Below, piece after piece: positions 1-10,238 of a DNA stretch of 64,000 bases. The position numbers and the translations under genes are program-made. The stretch comes from Mycolicibacter engbaekii (GTDB lineage Bacteria; Actinomycetota; Actinomycetes; Mycobacteriales; Mycobacteriaceae): positions 1-64,000 of the forward strand of contig NZ_LQOT01000021.1 of assembly GCF_002101585.1 (NCBI RefSeq), written 5' to 3'. The first letter of the stretch is position 1; each line of letters opens with the position of its first letter. The notes beneath the pieces were generated by a model. That model saw nothing but the letters and a program-made list of their open reading frames with translations. It was not told the DNA's origin and did not search any database.

Positions 1-1
1 G

Positions 2-880
2 TTGCTGATTCTTCCTGCCCGAACACCGGGCATCAGAGTCGCACAACAACTGGACCACTACGAGGGGCTCACCTCACAACGGCGGCGCGCCGCGGCCATT
101 CTGGAACGTCGGCGGAAAATCGCAGAACGTAAGAAAGCCGAGGCACAAGAGCGCGAGACCCGTCTTAAGCAGGCTGAGGAAGCTCAACGACGAGCGATCG
201 CGCGACAGAAGGTCGAACGTAGAAGGCAGGAGGCCGAACGTCGAAGGCGGGTAGAAGAACTCGGCGAATCCGCTGTCAAACTCATCGAACGGGCAGAATC
301 AGCGTCGGAAAGGGTCGTGAGGACCGAGGCTGCCTCCATGGGGTGGCTCGGTGACCCGGGCGAACTAGATTTCAGCCCCGACATCACGATGATCACCGCG
401 AATGTAGAGGCCAGCGCGCATCTGCGCAGGCTGGCAAACGAACTCAAAGCGCTGCCCGAGCAGACCGATGCGGACCGGGAGCGCCTCGACGCCGCAAAGC
501 GCAGCGCCGAGAAATTGTGGCGGCGAGCTAACACTCGCGTAAAGCTCCTTGAGGAATGTGCGGCACAGGCACGCCGTATCGATGAATCCCTGAAGCAGGA
601 ACGCGAGCGTGCACGCATCGCCCAGCAACGTGAAGAAATAGCCAGTCGACTGGATGCGGCGCTGTACGGCGCCGCTGCCCCAGCGGATGGCCCATCGTCG
701 GACAATGCCGACGAGGTGACCGCCCTCGTGGCGGCCTATAAGGAGCTCAAGCAGTCCCTTGAGCTCGACCGTAAGCGCCCAAGTGATGACGAGGACTCCA
801 CGGATACGCCGGCCGGGAACAGCTCGTCATGGGGTGTTCTTGCCCCTGTCAATCGAGCATGGCACTGGGCTTTCGGATGA
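2..880 (+). CDS. Unrecognised coiled-coil protein, 5' end probably outside the window
   Basis: I do not recognise a family. The frame is open from the first bases, so the true start may lie upstream; the TGA stop is at 878-880. The visible 292 residues are very rich in Arg, Glu, Lys, Gln and Ala. Residues about 25-90 and 170-215 read as long charged heptad-like helices, consistent with coiled coils. There is no signal peptide or membrane segment. The C-terminal 60 residues are acidic and low-complexity and then end in a short Trp-rich tail. Codon use includes A- and T-ending codons (cgt, gaa, aaa) more often than the genes to the right, which suggests different ancestry. It could be part of a mobile or phage-derived block, but no hallmark gene is present to show that. 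Confidence 0.6.
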   Translation: MLILPARTPGIRVAQQLDHYEGLTSQRRRAAAILERRRKIAERKKAEAQERETRLKQAEEAQRRAIARQKVERRRQEAERRRRVEELGESAVKLIERAESASERVVRTEAASMGWLGDPGELDFSPDITMITANVEASAHLRRLANELKALPEQTDADRERLDAAKRSAEKLWRRANTRVKLLEECAAQARRIDESLKQERERARIAQQREEIASRLDAALYGAAAPADGPSSDNADEVTALVAAYKELKQSLELDRKRPSDDEDSTDTPAGNSSSWGVLAPVNRAWHWAFG

Positions 881-908
881 GGCTGGAACCTCCACCCCCT
901 TTCGCCCC

Positions 909-1109
909 CTACCCCAGCACCTTCCCGTAGGTCTGCCGACCCATCAGATAAGTGGCCTCCACAGCCACGTCACGCAGTTCGTCCGGCGGAACCCGGCGGG
1001 GGTTGTGCGACAGCACCACCAGATCGGCGTACTTGCCGGCTTCCAGGCTGCCGATCTCGGTGTTCAGCCGCAGTTGCCGGGCGGCGTTGAGGGTCTGCGC
1101 CCCTTGACG
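909..1109 (-). pseudogene. C-terminal remnant of an amidohydrolase (YtcJ-like amidohydrolase family)
   Basis: The last 66 codons of an amidohydrolase survive, ending at the TAG at 909-911. The peptide has the family's C-terminal beta-sandwich signature: an N-A-A-x-Q-L-R-L stretch, then EIGSLEAGKYADLVVL and a final GRQTYG. The rest of the gene (normally 500 or more codons, including all metal ligands) is missing. At about position 1110 the homology stops and the sequence runs into the 3' end of the neighbouring metallo-hydrolase gene. This is a deletion or insertion breakpoint and the product cannot be catalytic. The family call rests on the C-terminal motif only. Confidence 0.6.
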
Positions 1110-1114
1110 ACGCG

Positions 1115-1939
1115 CTACGTCAGGTCGTCGTGGTCGCCGCGCGCCCAAGCCGCGTGGCGGTCCGCGGAGAATCGGACCGCGGCCACCGCATCGGAGTCGA
1201 TCGTGTTGGTGTGCAGCCCGTAGATGCGGTCGAAGCGCAGCTGTTCCATCGATGCGGCCATCCGCTGGGCGACCGCCGCGGACAGCGGAATCCGGTTCGG
1301 ATAGCTGCGCAGGAAGGCCACGGTGCGCCGGTCGGGGTTGGGAAAGACGGTGTCGCCCACCAGAAGCACCCCGCGCCCTGCGGCACCGGCGTCCCAGCAC
1401 GCGACGGAGCTGCCCGGAAAGTGGCCGCCGATCTGAACCACGGTCAACCCGTCAGCGAGCTCAAGGCGGCCCGACCAGTATCGGATCAACGGGTCCGGGC
1501 GCATCACCCACTGCCGGTCTGCGGCGTTGACATACACGGGCACTCCGCCGAGCCGTCGGCCCCACTCCACTTGGGCGCCGAACATGTGGGGGTGGCTGGC
1601 GACGACGCCGAGCACCGGCCCGTGTTCGAGCGCCGCGGCGACCCCGGCGTCGTCGACGAACCCCGAGGGGTCCCACAGCATGTTGCCGCCGCTGGTGCAC
1701 ACCAGCTTGCCCAACTGACCGATGCCGAGCGGTGGATCAGCGCCGATCCCGATCAGCCCGGGTTCGAGTTCACAGGTGTAGGACCGCATCCCCTCGGCGG
1801 CCAGGGCGTCCAGGGTGGCCCAGTGCTGGCCGTCGGATGGCACCCATTGCCGGTCGTCCGCGCAGATCGCACACACCTGCGGCGTGGCATCGTGTTCGAC
1901 ACCGCACGTCCGGCACAGCCAGAACTCCGATGCCGGCAC
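1115..1939 (-). CDS. Rubredoxin-like zinc ribbon / metallo-beta-lactamase-fold hydrolase, last gene of the suf operon
   Basis: A 274-residue protein starting with GTG at 1939, only 3 bp after the sufT stop, so it is probably translated from the suf transcript. Residues 8-26 hold a CxxC...CxxC knuckle (CRTC and CAIC) like a rubredoxin or zinc ribbon. The remainder is a metallo-beta-lactamase fold: a SHPHM metal motif near residue 115, a second metal His in GGHFPGSS, an Asp in GDTVFPN, and GLHTN near the C-terminus. The canonical Asp of HxHxDH is replaced, as in a subgroup of MBL proteins. The function is unknown. Position next to Fe-S assembly genes and the Cys4 site suggest a redox or metal-related role, which is inference. 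The 3' end abuts an amidohydrolase remnant. Confidence 0.8.
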   Translation of the reverse strand: MPASEFWLCRTCGVEHDATPQVCAICADDRQWVPSDGQHWATLDALAAEGMRSYTCELEPGLIGIGADPPLGIGQLGKLVCTSGGNMLWDPSGFVDDAGVAAALEHGPVLGVVASHPHMFGAQVEWGRRLGGVPVYVNAADRQWVMRPDPLIRYWSGRLELADGLTVVQIGGHFPGSSVACWDAGAAGRGVLLVGDTVFPNPDRRTVAFLRSYPNRIPLSAAVAQRMAASMEQLRFDRIYGLHTNTIDSDAVAAVRFSADRHAAWARGDHDDLT

Positions 1940-1942
1940 GGG

Positions 1943-2284
1943 TCAGACCGTGAAACCGACTGCGCGCATCATTTCGCGGCCCTCGTCGGTGATCTTGTCC
2001 GGCCCCCAGGCGGGCTCCCAGACCCAGTTGACGTCGGCCTTCTTGACCAAACCGGCGCCCACCGTGGCGTTCTGGATCTGTTCGACGATCATGTCCTGCA
2101 GCGGGCAGGCCGGTGAGGTGAGGGTCATGGTGACGACCGCGGCCGGACCGTCTTCGTCCTGCCGGACCGACAGGTCATACATCAGGCCCAGGTCCACGAC
2201 ATTGATGCCGATCTCGGGGTCGATGACGTCGTGCATGGATTCCTCGAGTTCGGCGAGCAGCTCGTCCGGCCCCAATTCGCTCAT
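1943..2284 (-). CDS. sufT: SufT-like metal-sulfur cluster assembly factor (MIP18/DUF59 family)
   Basis: A 113-residue protein homologous to mycobacterial Rv1466. It is a single MIP18/DUF59 domain: an acidic N-terminal helix, then DVIDPEIGINVVDLGLMYD, and the conserved LTSPACPLQDM motif whose Cys is the family's functional residue. Proteins of this family help deliver or mature Fe-S clusters. The ATG at 2284 overlaps the sufU stop (ATGA), so translation is coupled. It is the seventh gene counted from sufR. The longer in-frame extension upstream runs inside sufU and is not the real start. Confidence 0.92.
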   Translation of the reverse strand: MSELGPDELLAELEESMHDVIDPEIGINVVDLGLMYDLSVRQDEDGPAAVVTMTLTSPACPLQDMIVEQIQNATVGAGLVKKADVNWVWEPAWGPDKITDEGREMMRAVGFTV

Positions 2285-2772
2285 CGGTTCATCTCCTGGG
2301 TTGAGACACTGGCGGCGGCCAGTTCCTGTTCTTCTGTCTTCGAAAGCGCCTGTGCCAGCGCATCTTTGAATGCCATCCAGCCAAGCAGTGCGCATTTGAC
2401 CCGCGCCGGGTACTTGGCCACCCCGGCGAACGCGATGCCGTCGCCGAGCACATCCTCGTCGCCTTCCACGGTGCCGCGTGAGGACACCATCTCGTGGAAC
2501 GCATCGAACGTCGCCAACGCCTGATCCACGCTCAAGCCGATCACCTGGCTGGCCAGCACCGAGGTCGCGGCCTGCGAGATAGAGCAGCCCTGCCCGTCGT
2601 AGGAGACGTCGGCGATCTGCTCCCCGTCGAGCGCCACCCGCAGCGTCAGCTCGTCACCGCAGGTGGGGTTGACGTGGTGCACCTGGGCGCCGAAGGGCTC
2701 ACGCAGACCGCGATGCTGCGGATGTTTGTAGTGATCGAGGATCACCTCTTGATAGAACTGCTCAAGACGCAA
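2281..2772 (-). CDS. sufU: SufU, zinc-dependent sulfurtransferase / Fe-S assembly protein
   Basis: A 163-residue SufU protein. It accepts persulfide sulfur from the cysteine desulfurase SufS and passes it to the SufBCD scaffold. Visible family features are the YQEVILDHYKHPQHRG N-terminus, the first zinc-ligand Cys in NPTCGDE, the catalytic-site Cys in YDGQGCSIS with SQAATS, and the C-terminal YPARVKCALLGW Cys. The start is taken as TTG at 2772, giving MRLEQFYQE, because no ATG or GTG lies in frame nearby. This start overlaps the end of sufS by a few bases, and the 3' end overlaps sufT by 4 bp. Confidence 0.93.
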   Translation of the reverse strand: MRLEQFYQEVILDHYKHPQHRGLREPFGAQVHHVNPTCGDELTLRVALDGEQIADVSYDGQGCSISQAATSVLASQVIGLSVDQALATFDAFHEMVSSRGTVEGDEDVLGDGIAFAGVAKYPARVKCALLGWMAFKDALAQALSKTEEQELAAASVSTQEMNR

Positions 2773-2776
2773 CGTC

Positions 2777-4847
<2,071 letters not shown>

Positions 4848-4881
4848 TGCTGATTCGTGTCCTTAGCTGATGCGTTGAGAT

Positions 4882-6075
4882 TTACTTGTTCTCGGTGACC
4901 GCGAGTTCGCGCTCGACGGCTTCGGTGAGGCGCTCCTGCACGGCCGGCACCGGGATCTTGGCGATGATCTCGCCGAAGAAGCCGCGCACGATCAGGCGCC
5001 GGGCCTGTTCTTCGGGGATGCCGCGGGCCTGCAGGTAGAACAACTGGAGGTCGTCGAATCGTCCGGTCGCACTGGCGTGTCCGGCCTGCACGATCTCCCC
5101 GGTCTCGATCTCCAGGTTGGGTATCGAATCGGCCCGGGCGCCGTCGGCCAGCACCAGGTTGCGGTTCACCTCGAAGGTGTCGGTGCCGACCCCGCTCGCG
5201 CGGATCAGCACGTCGCCGACCCAGACGGTGTGGGCGTCGGGCAGTCCGGAGCCGGGATCGCCCTGCAGGGCTCCCTTGTAGAGCACGTTGGACCGGCAGT
5301 GCGGCTGAGCGTGGTCGACCAGCAGCCGCGATTCGAGGTGCTGACCGGCGTCGGCGAAGTACAGCCCGAGCAGTTCGGCGTCCCCGCCCGGGCCGTCGAA
5401 CCGGACCCGTCCGCTCAGCCGCACCAGTTCCCCACCCAACAGCACGGCACTGTGCCGCAACACGGCGTCCTTGCCCAGCGCCGCGTGGTGGGCGCTGACA
5501 TGCACCAGATCCGCGGCGCCGTCGGCGATCCACACCACGGTCAGCTGCGCCCCGTCGCCGACCACGAATTCGACGTTGTCGGCGTAGGTTCCGCTGCCCC
5601 GTACGTCGATCACCACGGTGGCTCGCGACAGTTCCTCGGCGCGCAGCTGTAGGTGGCCGTAGGCCGTCGCTGCCGTGCCGGGGCCCGTCACGGTGATCGT
5701 GATGGGCTCCTCGACGTCGGCACCCTTGGGCACGGTCACCACGGTTGCGTCGCGGAACGACGAGAATGCTTGTGCTGCAACCCGGTCCGCGGGAACACCC
5801 GCCGCACCGAGCCTGTCGTCGCCGCGCTGGACGATCTCGGTCCGCACCACGCCGGCGCCCTGGACTTCGATTCCGGCGGAGGCGTCGGCGACCGCGGAGC
5901 CGTCGTGCAGGCCGCGCAGCCGGCGCAGCGGCGTGAAGCGCCAGGCCTCGTCGCGGCCCTGCGGCACCTCGAAGGCCTGCACGTCGAAGGAGGTGAACTG
6001 CATTCCCTTGTGGACGCCTTCGGCCGCGGCGGTCAGCCCGGCCGTCGAGGCGGGCCGTACTTCAGTCGAGGCCAC
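4882..6075 (-). CDS. sufD: SufD, Fe-S scaffold subunit
   Basis: A 397-residue SufD protein forming a beta-helix scaffold with SufB and SufC. Family features include the C-terminal half with SVLYKGALQG, RASGVGTDTFEVNRNLVLADGA and the ATGRFDDLQLFYLQARGIPEEQARRL segment, where the RGIPEEQA region is strongly conserved in SufB/SufD proteins. The start is GTG at 6075, whose last base in the genome strand is shared with the TAG stop of sufB (TAGTG arrangement), which implies translational coupling and equal production of the two partners. Confidence 0.95.
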   Translation of the reverse strand: MASTEVRPASTAGLTAAAEGVHKGMQFTSFDVQAFEVPQGRDEAWRFTPLRRLRGLHDGSAVADASAGIEVQGAGVVRTEIVQRGDDRLGAAGVPADRVAAQAFSSFRDATVVTVPKGADVEEPITITVTGPGTAATAYGHLQLRAEELSRATVVIDVRGSGTYADNVEFVVGDGAQLTVVWIADGAADLVHVSAHHAALGKDAVLRHSAVLLGGELVRLSGRVRFDGPGGDAELLGLYFADAGQHLESRLLVDHAQPHCRSNVLYKGALQGDPGSGLPDAHTVWVGDVLIRASGVGTDTFEVNRNLVLADGARADSIPNLEIETGEIVQAGHASATGRFDDLQLFYLQARGIPEEQARRLIVRGFFGEIIAKIPVPAVQERLTEAVERELAVTENK

Positions 6076-7517
6076 TAGCCCACCGAGCCTTCCATCTGCA
6101 GCTGGATCAGCTTGTTGAGTTCCAGCGCGTACTCCATCGGGAGCTCCTTGGCGATCGGCTCGATGAACCCGCGCACCACCATCGCCATCGCCTCGTCCTC
6201 GGTCAGGCCGCGACTCATCAGGTAGAACAGCTGGTTCTCGCTGACCTTGGACACGGTCGCCTCGTGGCCGACGGTGACGTCGTCCTCACGGATGTCGACG
6301 TAGGGGTAGGTGTCGCTGCGGCTGACGTTGTCGACCAGCAGCGCATCGCATTTCACGCTCGACTTGGCTCCGTGCGCGCCCTTGTGGATCTCCACCAGGC
6401 CGCGGTACGAGGACCGGCCTCCGCCGCGCGACACCGACTTGGAGACGATGTTGCTCGAGGTGTTCGGCGCCAGGTGCAGCATCTTGGCGCCGGTGTCCTG
6501 GTGCTGGTCCTCGCCGGCGAAAGCCACCGAGAGCACCTCGCCCTTGGCGTGCTCGCCGGTCATCCAGACCGCCGGGTACTTCATGGTGACCTTGGAACCG
6601 ATGTTGCCGTCGACCCATTCCATGGTGGCGCCCGCCTCGGCCCGGGCCCGCTTGGTGACCAGGTTGTAGACGTTGACCGACCAGTTCTGGATGGTGGTGT
6701 AGCGGCAGCGGCCGCCCGGCTTGACCACGATCTCCACCACCGCGGAGTGCAGCGAGTCCGAGGTGTACACCGGCGCGGTGCAGCCCTCGATGTAGTGCAC
6801 GTAGGCGTCTTCGTCGATGATCATCAGCGTGCGCTCGAACTGGCCCATGTTCTCGGTGTTGATCCGGAAGTAGGCCTGCAGCGGGATGTCGACGTGCACC
6901 CCCTTGGGCACGTAGATGAACGATCCCCCACTCCAGACGGCGGTGTTGAGCGCGGAGAACTTGTTGTCGCCGGCCGGGATCACCGTGCCGAAGTACTCGC
7001 GGAACAGCTCCTCGTGCTCCCGCAGTGCGGTGTCGGTGTCGAGGAAGATGACGCCCTGTTCCTCAAGGTCTTCGCGGATCTTGTGGTAGACGACCTCGGA
7101 CTCGTACTGAGCCGCCACACCGCCGATGTAGCGCTGCTTCTCGGCCTCCGGGATGCCCAGCCGGTCATAGGTGTTGCGGATGTCGTCGGGCAGGTCGTCC
7201 CAGGTCTGGGCCTGCTTCTCGGTGGAACGCACGAAGTACTTGATGTTCTCGAAGTCGATGCCGGACAGATCCGAACCCCAATGGGGCATCGGCTTCTTCA
7301 TGAAGGTCCGGTAGGCACGCAGCCGGGCCTGCAACATCCATTCCGGCTCGTTCTTCTTCGCCGAGATGTCGCGCACCACGTCCTCGGACAGGCCACGCTG
7401 GGCGGCGGCGCCCGCGACATCGGTGTCGGCCCAGCCGTATTCGTACCGGCCCAGTGACGCGATCGTTTCGTCCTGGGTCGGCTCCGCTGCGGCGGTGGCC
7501 TCCGGCGTGAGTGTCAT
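6075..7517 (-). CDS. sufB: SufB, Fe-S scaffold subunit, without intein
   Basis: A 480-residue SufB protein, the main scaffold on which [4Fe-4S] clusters form. Conserved stretches include [45 protein letters not shown] and the C-terminal [21 protein letters not shown]. The M. tuberculosis homologue Rv1461 carries an intein that roughly doubles its length; this copy is continuous across the region and has normal bacterial SufB length. A Shine-Dalgarno AGGAG lies 8 nt before the ATG at 7517. There are 67 bp between it and sufR upstream. Confidence 0.96.
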   Translation of the reverse strand: MTLTPEATAAAEPTQDETIASLGRYEYGWADTDVAGAAAQRGLSEDVVRDISAKKNEPEWMLQARLRAYRTFMKKPMPHWGSDLSGIDFENIKYFVRSTEKQAQTWDDLPDDIRNTYDRLGIPEAEKQRYIGGVAAQYESEVVYHKIREDLEEQGVIFLDTDTALREHEELFREYFGTVIPAGDNKFSALNTAVWSGGSFIYVPKGVHVDIPLQAYFRINTENMGQFERTLMIIDEDAYVHYIEGCTAPVYTSDSLHSAVVEIVVKPGGRCRYTTIQNWSVNVYNLVTKRARAEAGATMEWVDGNIGSKVTMKYPAVWMTGEHAKGEVLSVAFAGEDQHQDTGAKMLHLAPNTSSNIVSKSVSRGGGRSSYRGLVEIHKGAHGAKSSVKCDALLVDNVSRSDTYPYVDIREDDVTVGHEATVSKVSENQLFYLMSRGLTEDEAMAMVVRGFIEPIAKELPMEYALELNKLIQLQMEGSVG

Positions 7518-7584
7518 GATGACGCTCCTTCGGTGCTCGTGATGGCTTCGGCGCAGGGTGTGCGGCGAAGGTCGATCGGTGCTG

Positions 7585-8400
7585 CTAATGCTGTTTTGTG
7601 ACGGCCCCGACCGCGCTGGACTTGCCGGCCTTTCCGGCTTTGGCGTTGCGGATGGTCAGCGGTACATGCGTGGTGCAGACGTAGCCGCCGTCGGCGATGG
7701 TTGCCAGCCGCTGCACGTGCGTGCCCAGGACCTCGGCCATCGCCTGCCGCTCGGCGCTGCACAACTCCGGGAACTCCTTGGCGACGTTGGCCACCGGGCA
7801 GTGGTGCTGCAGGATCTGCACGCCGGGAACCCCGCCCTGAACCCGTGCGGTGGTGGCGGCGTACCCGGCCTCGGTCAACGCACCGGCGATCCGCTGCGCG
7901 GTGGCTTCCAGATCGCCGTCGTCTCCGGCGCCGTCAGCCGCCGCGGCCGCGACCTTGGCCAGGATCGCGTCGATGCGCTGCCGGGCGAAGGCCACCACCG
8001 CGTCCTCCCCGCCGATCTCGCGCAGTTGACGCATGGCCGCCACCGCCAGGTCGTCGTAGCGGTGCCCCAGCTTGCTGCGGCCGGCCTCGGTGAGCTGAAA
8101 CCGCTTCGCCGGCCGCCCGCGGCCCACCTGCTGCCAGGATGCCGCCGCATGCGCCTCGGCGTCGCCCAGCTCGATCAGGGCGTCGAGGTGGCGGCGTACC
8201 CCCGCCGCCGACAGACCCAACCGGGCCCCGATCTCGCCCGCGGTGATCGATCCGGACTCCATGAGCAGGCGCACCACCGCATGCCGGGTGTCATGGCCGC
8301 CCGCGAGCTCGGCGGCCACCGGGGTGCCCACCGCAACCGCATCGCCGGAGCCAGCGCCGGCGGCATCGGTTGCGGCCTTCACCTCGGCCTCGAATTTCAC
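7585..8400 (-). CDS. sufR: SufR, Fe-S cluster-sensing repressor of the suf operon
   Basis: A winged-helix regulator of about 271 residues. Residues 35-100 hold the DNA-binding domain ([26 protein letters not shown]). The C-terminal part carries the ligand pattern Cys-x12-Cys-x13-His-x13-Cys, beginning with [14 protein letters not shown]. SufR proteins bind an Fe-S cluster and repress suf while clusters are plentiful. I chose the GTG at 8400 (MKFEAEV); a TTG at 8418 would add six residues. An inverted repeat at 8397-8413 covers the GTG start, consistent with autoregulation of an almost leaderless message. It is divergent from mptB. Confidence 0.93.
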   Translation of the reverse strand: MKFEAEVKAATDAAGAGSGDAVAVGTPVAAELAGGHDTRHAVVRLLMESGSITAGEIGARLGLSAAGVRRHLDALIELGDAEAHAAASWQQVGRGRPAKRFQLTEAGRSKLGHRYDDLAVAAMRQLREIGGEDAVVAFARQRIDAILAKVAAAAADGAGDDGDLEATAQRIAGALTEAGYAATTARVQGGVPGVQILQHHCPVANVAKEFPELCSAERQAMAEVLGTHVQRLATIADGGYVCTTHVPLTIRNAKAGKAGKSSAVGAVTKQH

Positions 8401-8413
8401 AACACCAGTGTGA
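8397..8413 (-). promoter_or_regulatory. Probable SufR operator overlapping the sufR start
   Basis: On the minus strand the sequence reads TCACACTGGTGTTGTGA. It contains ACACT-N5-TGTGA, which matches the mycobacterial SufR site as I recall it, and is also an imperfect palindrome (TCACA and TGTGA as outer arms). The last bases are the GTG start codon. A CACACT hexamer six nt before the GTG could be a weak -10, so a bound repressor would cover both the -10 and the transcription start. Confidence 0.65.
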
Positions 8414-8528
8414 CGCAATTCCAGGGCCCGGTCTACAAAGGGTTACCTCAGTTCGGCGCCGCTCGGCCGTTGCGCTGATCACACTCCGCCCGGCAGCCCG
8501 GCGGGCCCGGTCAGGGCAGAGCGGCCGT

Positions 8529-8534
8529 TACGCT
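8529..8534 (+). promoter_or_regulatory. Putative -10 element of mptB (leaderless)
   Basis: TACGCT fits the TANNNT -10 pattern and ends six nt before the ATG at 8541, the spacing expected if transcription starts on the first base of the start codon. No -35 was required for this call. A similar layout recurs at several other genes in the window. Confidence 0.45.
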
Positions 8535-8540
8535 GCTGGG

Positions 8541-10238
8541 ATGGCAGCCCGACGGCATTCGTTGAGCTCGTCGATCGCGCATCTGCACGGCGACGAGCGC
8601 ACCGTGGGCTCACCGCTCAACCCCGCCGAGCTGGTCGCACTCCGGCGAACCCGGCTTTTCGGCGCCACCGGAACGGTCCTGATGGCGATCGGGGCGCTCG
8701 GCGCCGGGGCGCGGCCGGTGGTGCAGGACCCGACCTTCGGGGTCCGGCTGCTCAACCTGCCCTCGCGGTTGCAGACCGTGGCCCTGACCATGACCACCAC
8801 CGGCGCGGTGATGATGGCGCTGGCGTGGCTGATGCTCGGTCGGTTCGCCCTGGGGCGGCGACGGATGTCGCGCAGCCAGCTCGATCGCACCCTGCTGCTG
8901 TGGATGCTGCCACTGCTGGTCGCCCCGCCGATGTACAGCAAGGACGTCTACTCCTACCTGGCCCAGAGCCAGATATCCCGGCTGGGCCTGGACCCCTACC
9001 GTGTGGGCCCGGCACCGGCCCTGGGCCTCGACCACGTGTTCACGCTGTCGGTGCCCAGCCTCTGGCGGGAGACCCCGGCGCCCTACGGGCCGCTGTTCTT
9101 GTGGATCGGCCGCGGAATCTCGGCGCTGACCGGCGAGAACATCGTCACCGCGGTGTTGTGCCACCGGGTGGTGGTGCTGATCGGGGTAGGCATGATCGTG
9201 TGGGCGGTGCCCAGGCTGGCGGCGCGCTGCGGGGTGGCCGAGGTCAGCGCAATGTGGCTCGGCGCCGCCAATCCGCTGCTGCTCATGCACCTGGTCGCCG
9301 GGATCCACAACGAGGCCCTGATGCTCGGCCTGATGCTCACCGGCACGGAGTTCGCCCTGCGCGGGATCACCGCCGCCCAGCCGCTGCTGCCGCGCCCGAC
9401 CCAGGCAGCCCCGCTGACCTTGCGGGACTGGGTGCCACTGGCCGAACTTGTCGCCGGCGCCGTGCTGATCGCGCTGTCATCGCAGGTCAAGCTGCCCTCA
9501 CTGCTGGCGCTGGGCTTCGTCACGATGGCGCTGGGCTGGCGGCTGGGCGGCGATCTCCGCGCGTTCGTGCTGGCCAGCACCAGCATGTCCGCCCTGGCCG
9601 CGGCGGTGATGGGCTTGATCGGCTGGGCCAGCGGGCTGGGTTTTGGTTGGGTCTTCACCCTGGGTACCGCCAACGTGGTGCGCAGCTGGATGTCCCCACC
9701 GACGCTGATCGCCCTCGGCACCGGTCAAGTCGGCATCCTGCTGGGACTGGGCGATCACACCACCGCGGTGCTGTCGCTCACCCGTGCCATCGGCGTGCTG
9801 ATCATCGGGGTGCTGGTGGTGTGGCTGCTGTTGGTGGTGTTCCACGGCCGGCTGCATCCGGTGGGCGGGCTCGGCGTCGCGCTGGGCATCACCGTCCTGC
9901 TGTTCCCGGTCGTGCAACCCTGGTATCTGCTCTGGGCGATCATCCCGCTGGCCGCCTGGGCGACCCGGCCGAACTTCCGGATCGCGGTGATCGCGGTCAC
10001 GCTGGTGGTGGGCATCTTCGGCCCGACGGCCAACGGCGATCGCTTCGCGCTGTTCCAGATCGTGGACGCCACCCTGGCCAGCGCAGTCGTGGTGCTGGTG
10101 TTGTTGCTGGCGACCTACCGGCGCCTGCCGTGGCGCGAGTTGCCGGCCCAAGCCGAACGCCCGAACGACGACGCACCGGCCGTGGAACCCACCCCGCGCC
10201 CGGCCGCTGTCACCGACGCCTACGCTGATTCTCCGTGA
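8541..10238 (+). CDS. mptB: MptB, alpha-(1->6) mannopyranosyltransferase
   Basis: A 565-residue polytopic GT-C glycosyltransferase homologous to Rv1459c. MptB uses polyprenyl-phosphate mannose on the outer face of the membrane to begin the alpha-1,6-mannan core of lipomannan and lipoarabinomannan. About a dozen hydrophobic segments are visible, with a large periplasmic loop after segment 3 containing MYSKDVYSYLAQSQI, the acidic region typical of this GT-C group. I chose the ATG at 8541, since it has a TANNNT element six nt before it; the longer open frame upstream lies in the sufR promoter. The stop overlaps the start of the next gene (GTGA), so it heads an operon with the ABC exporter genes. 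Confidence 0.93.
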   Translation: MAARRHSLSSSIAHLHGDERTVGSPLNPAELVALRRTRLFGATGTVLMAIGALGAGARPVVQDPTFGVRLLNLPSRLQTVALTMTTTGAVMMALAWLMLGRFALGRRRMSRSQLDRTLLLWMLPLLVAPPMYSKDVYSYLAQSQISRLGLDPYRVGPAPALGLDHVFTLSVPSLWRETPAPYGPLFLWIGRGISALTGENIVTAVLCHRVVVLIGVGMIVWAVPRLAARCGVAEVSAMWLGAANPLLLMHLVAGIHNEALMLGLMLTGTEFALRGITAAQPLLPRPTQAAPLTLRDWVPLAELVAGAVLIALSSQVKLPSLLALGFVTMALGWRLGGDLRAFVLASTSMSALAAAVMGLIGWASGLGFGWVFTLGTANVVRSWMSPPTLIALGTGQVGILLGLGDHTTAVLSLTRAIGVLIIGVLVVWLLLVVFHGRLHPVGGLGVALGITVLLFPVVQPWYLLWAIIPLAAWATRPNFRIAVIAVTLVVGIFGPTANGDRFALFQIVDATLASAVVVLVLLLATYRRLPWRELPAQAERPNDDAPAVEPTPRPAAVTDAYADSP

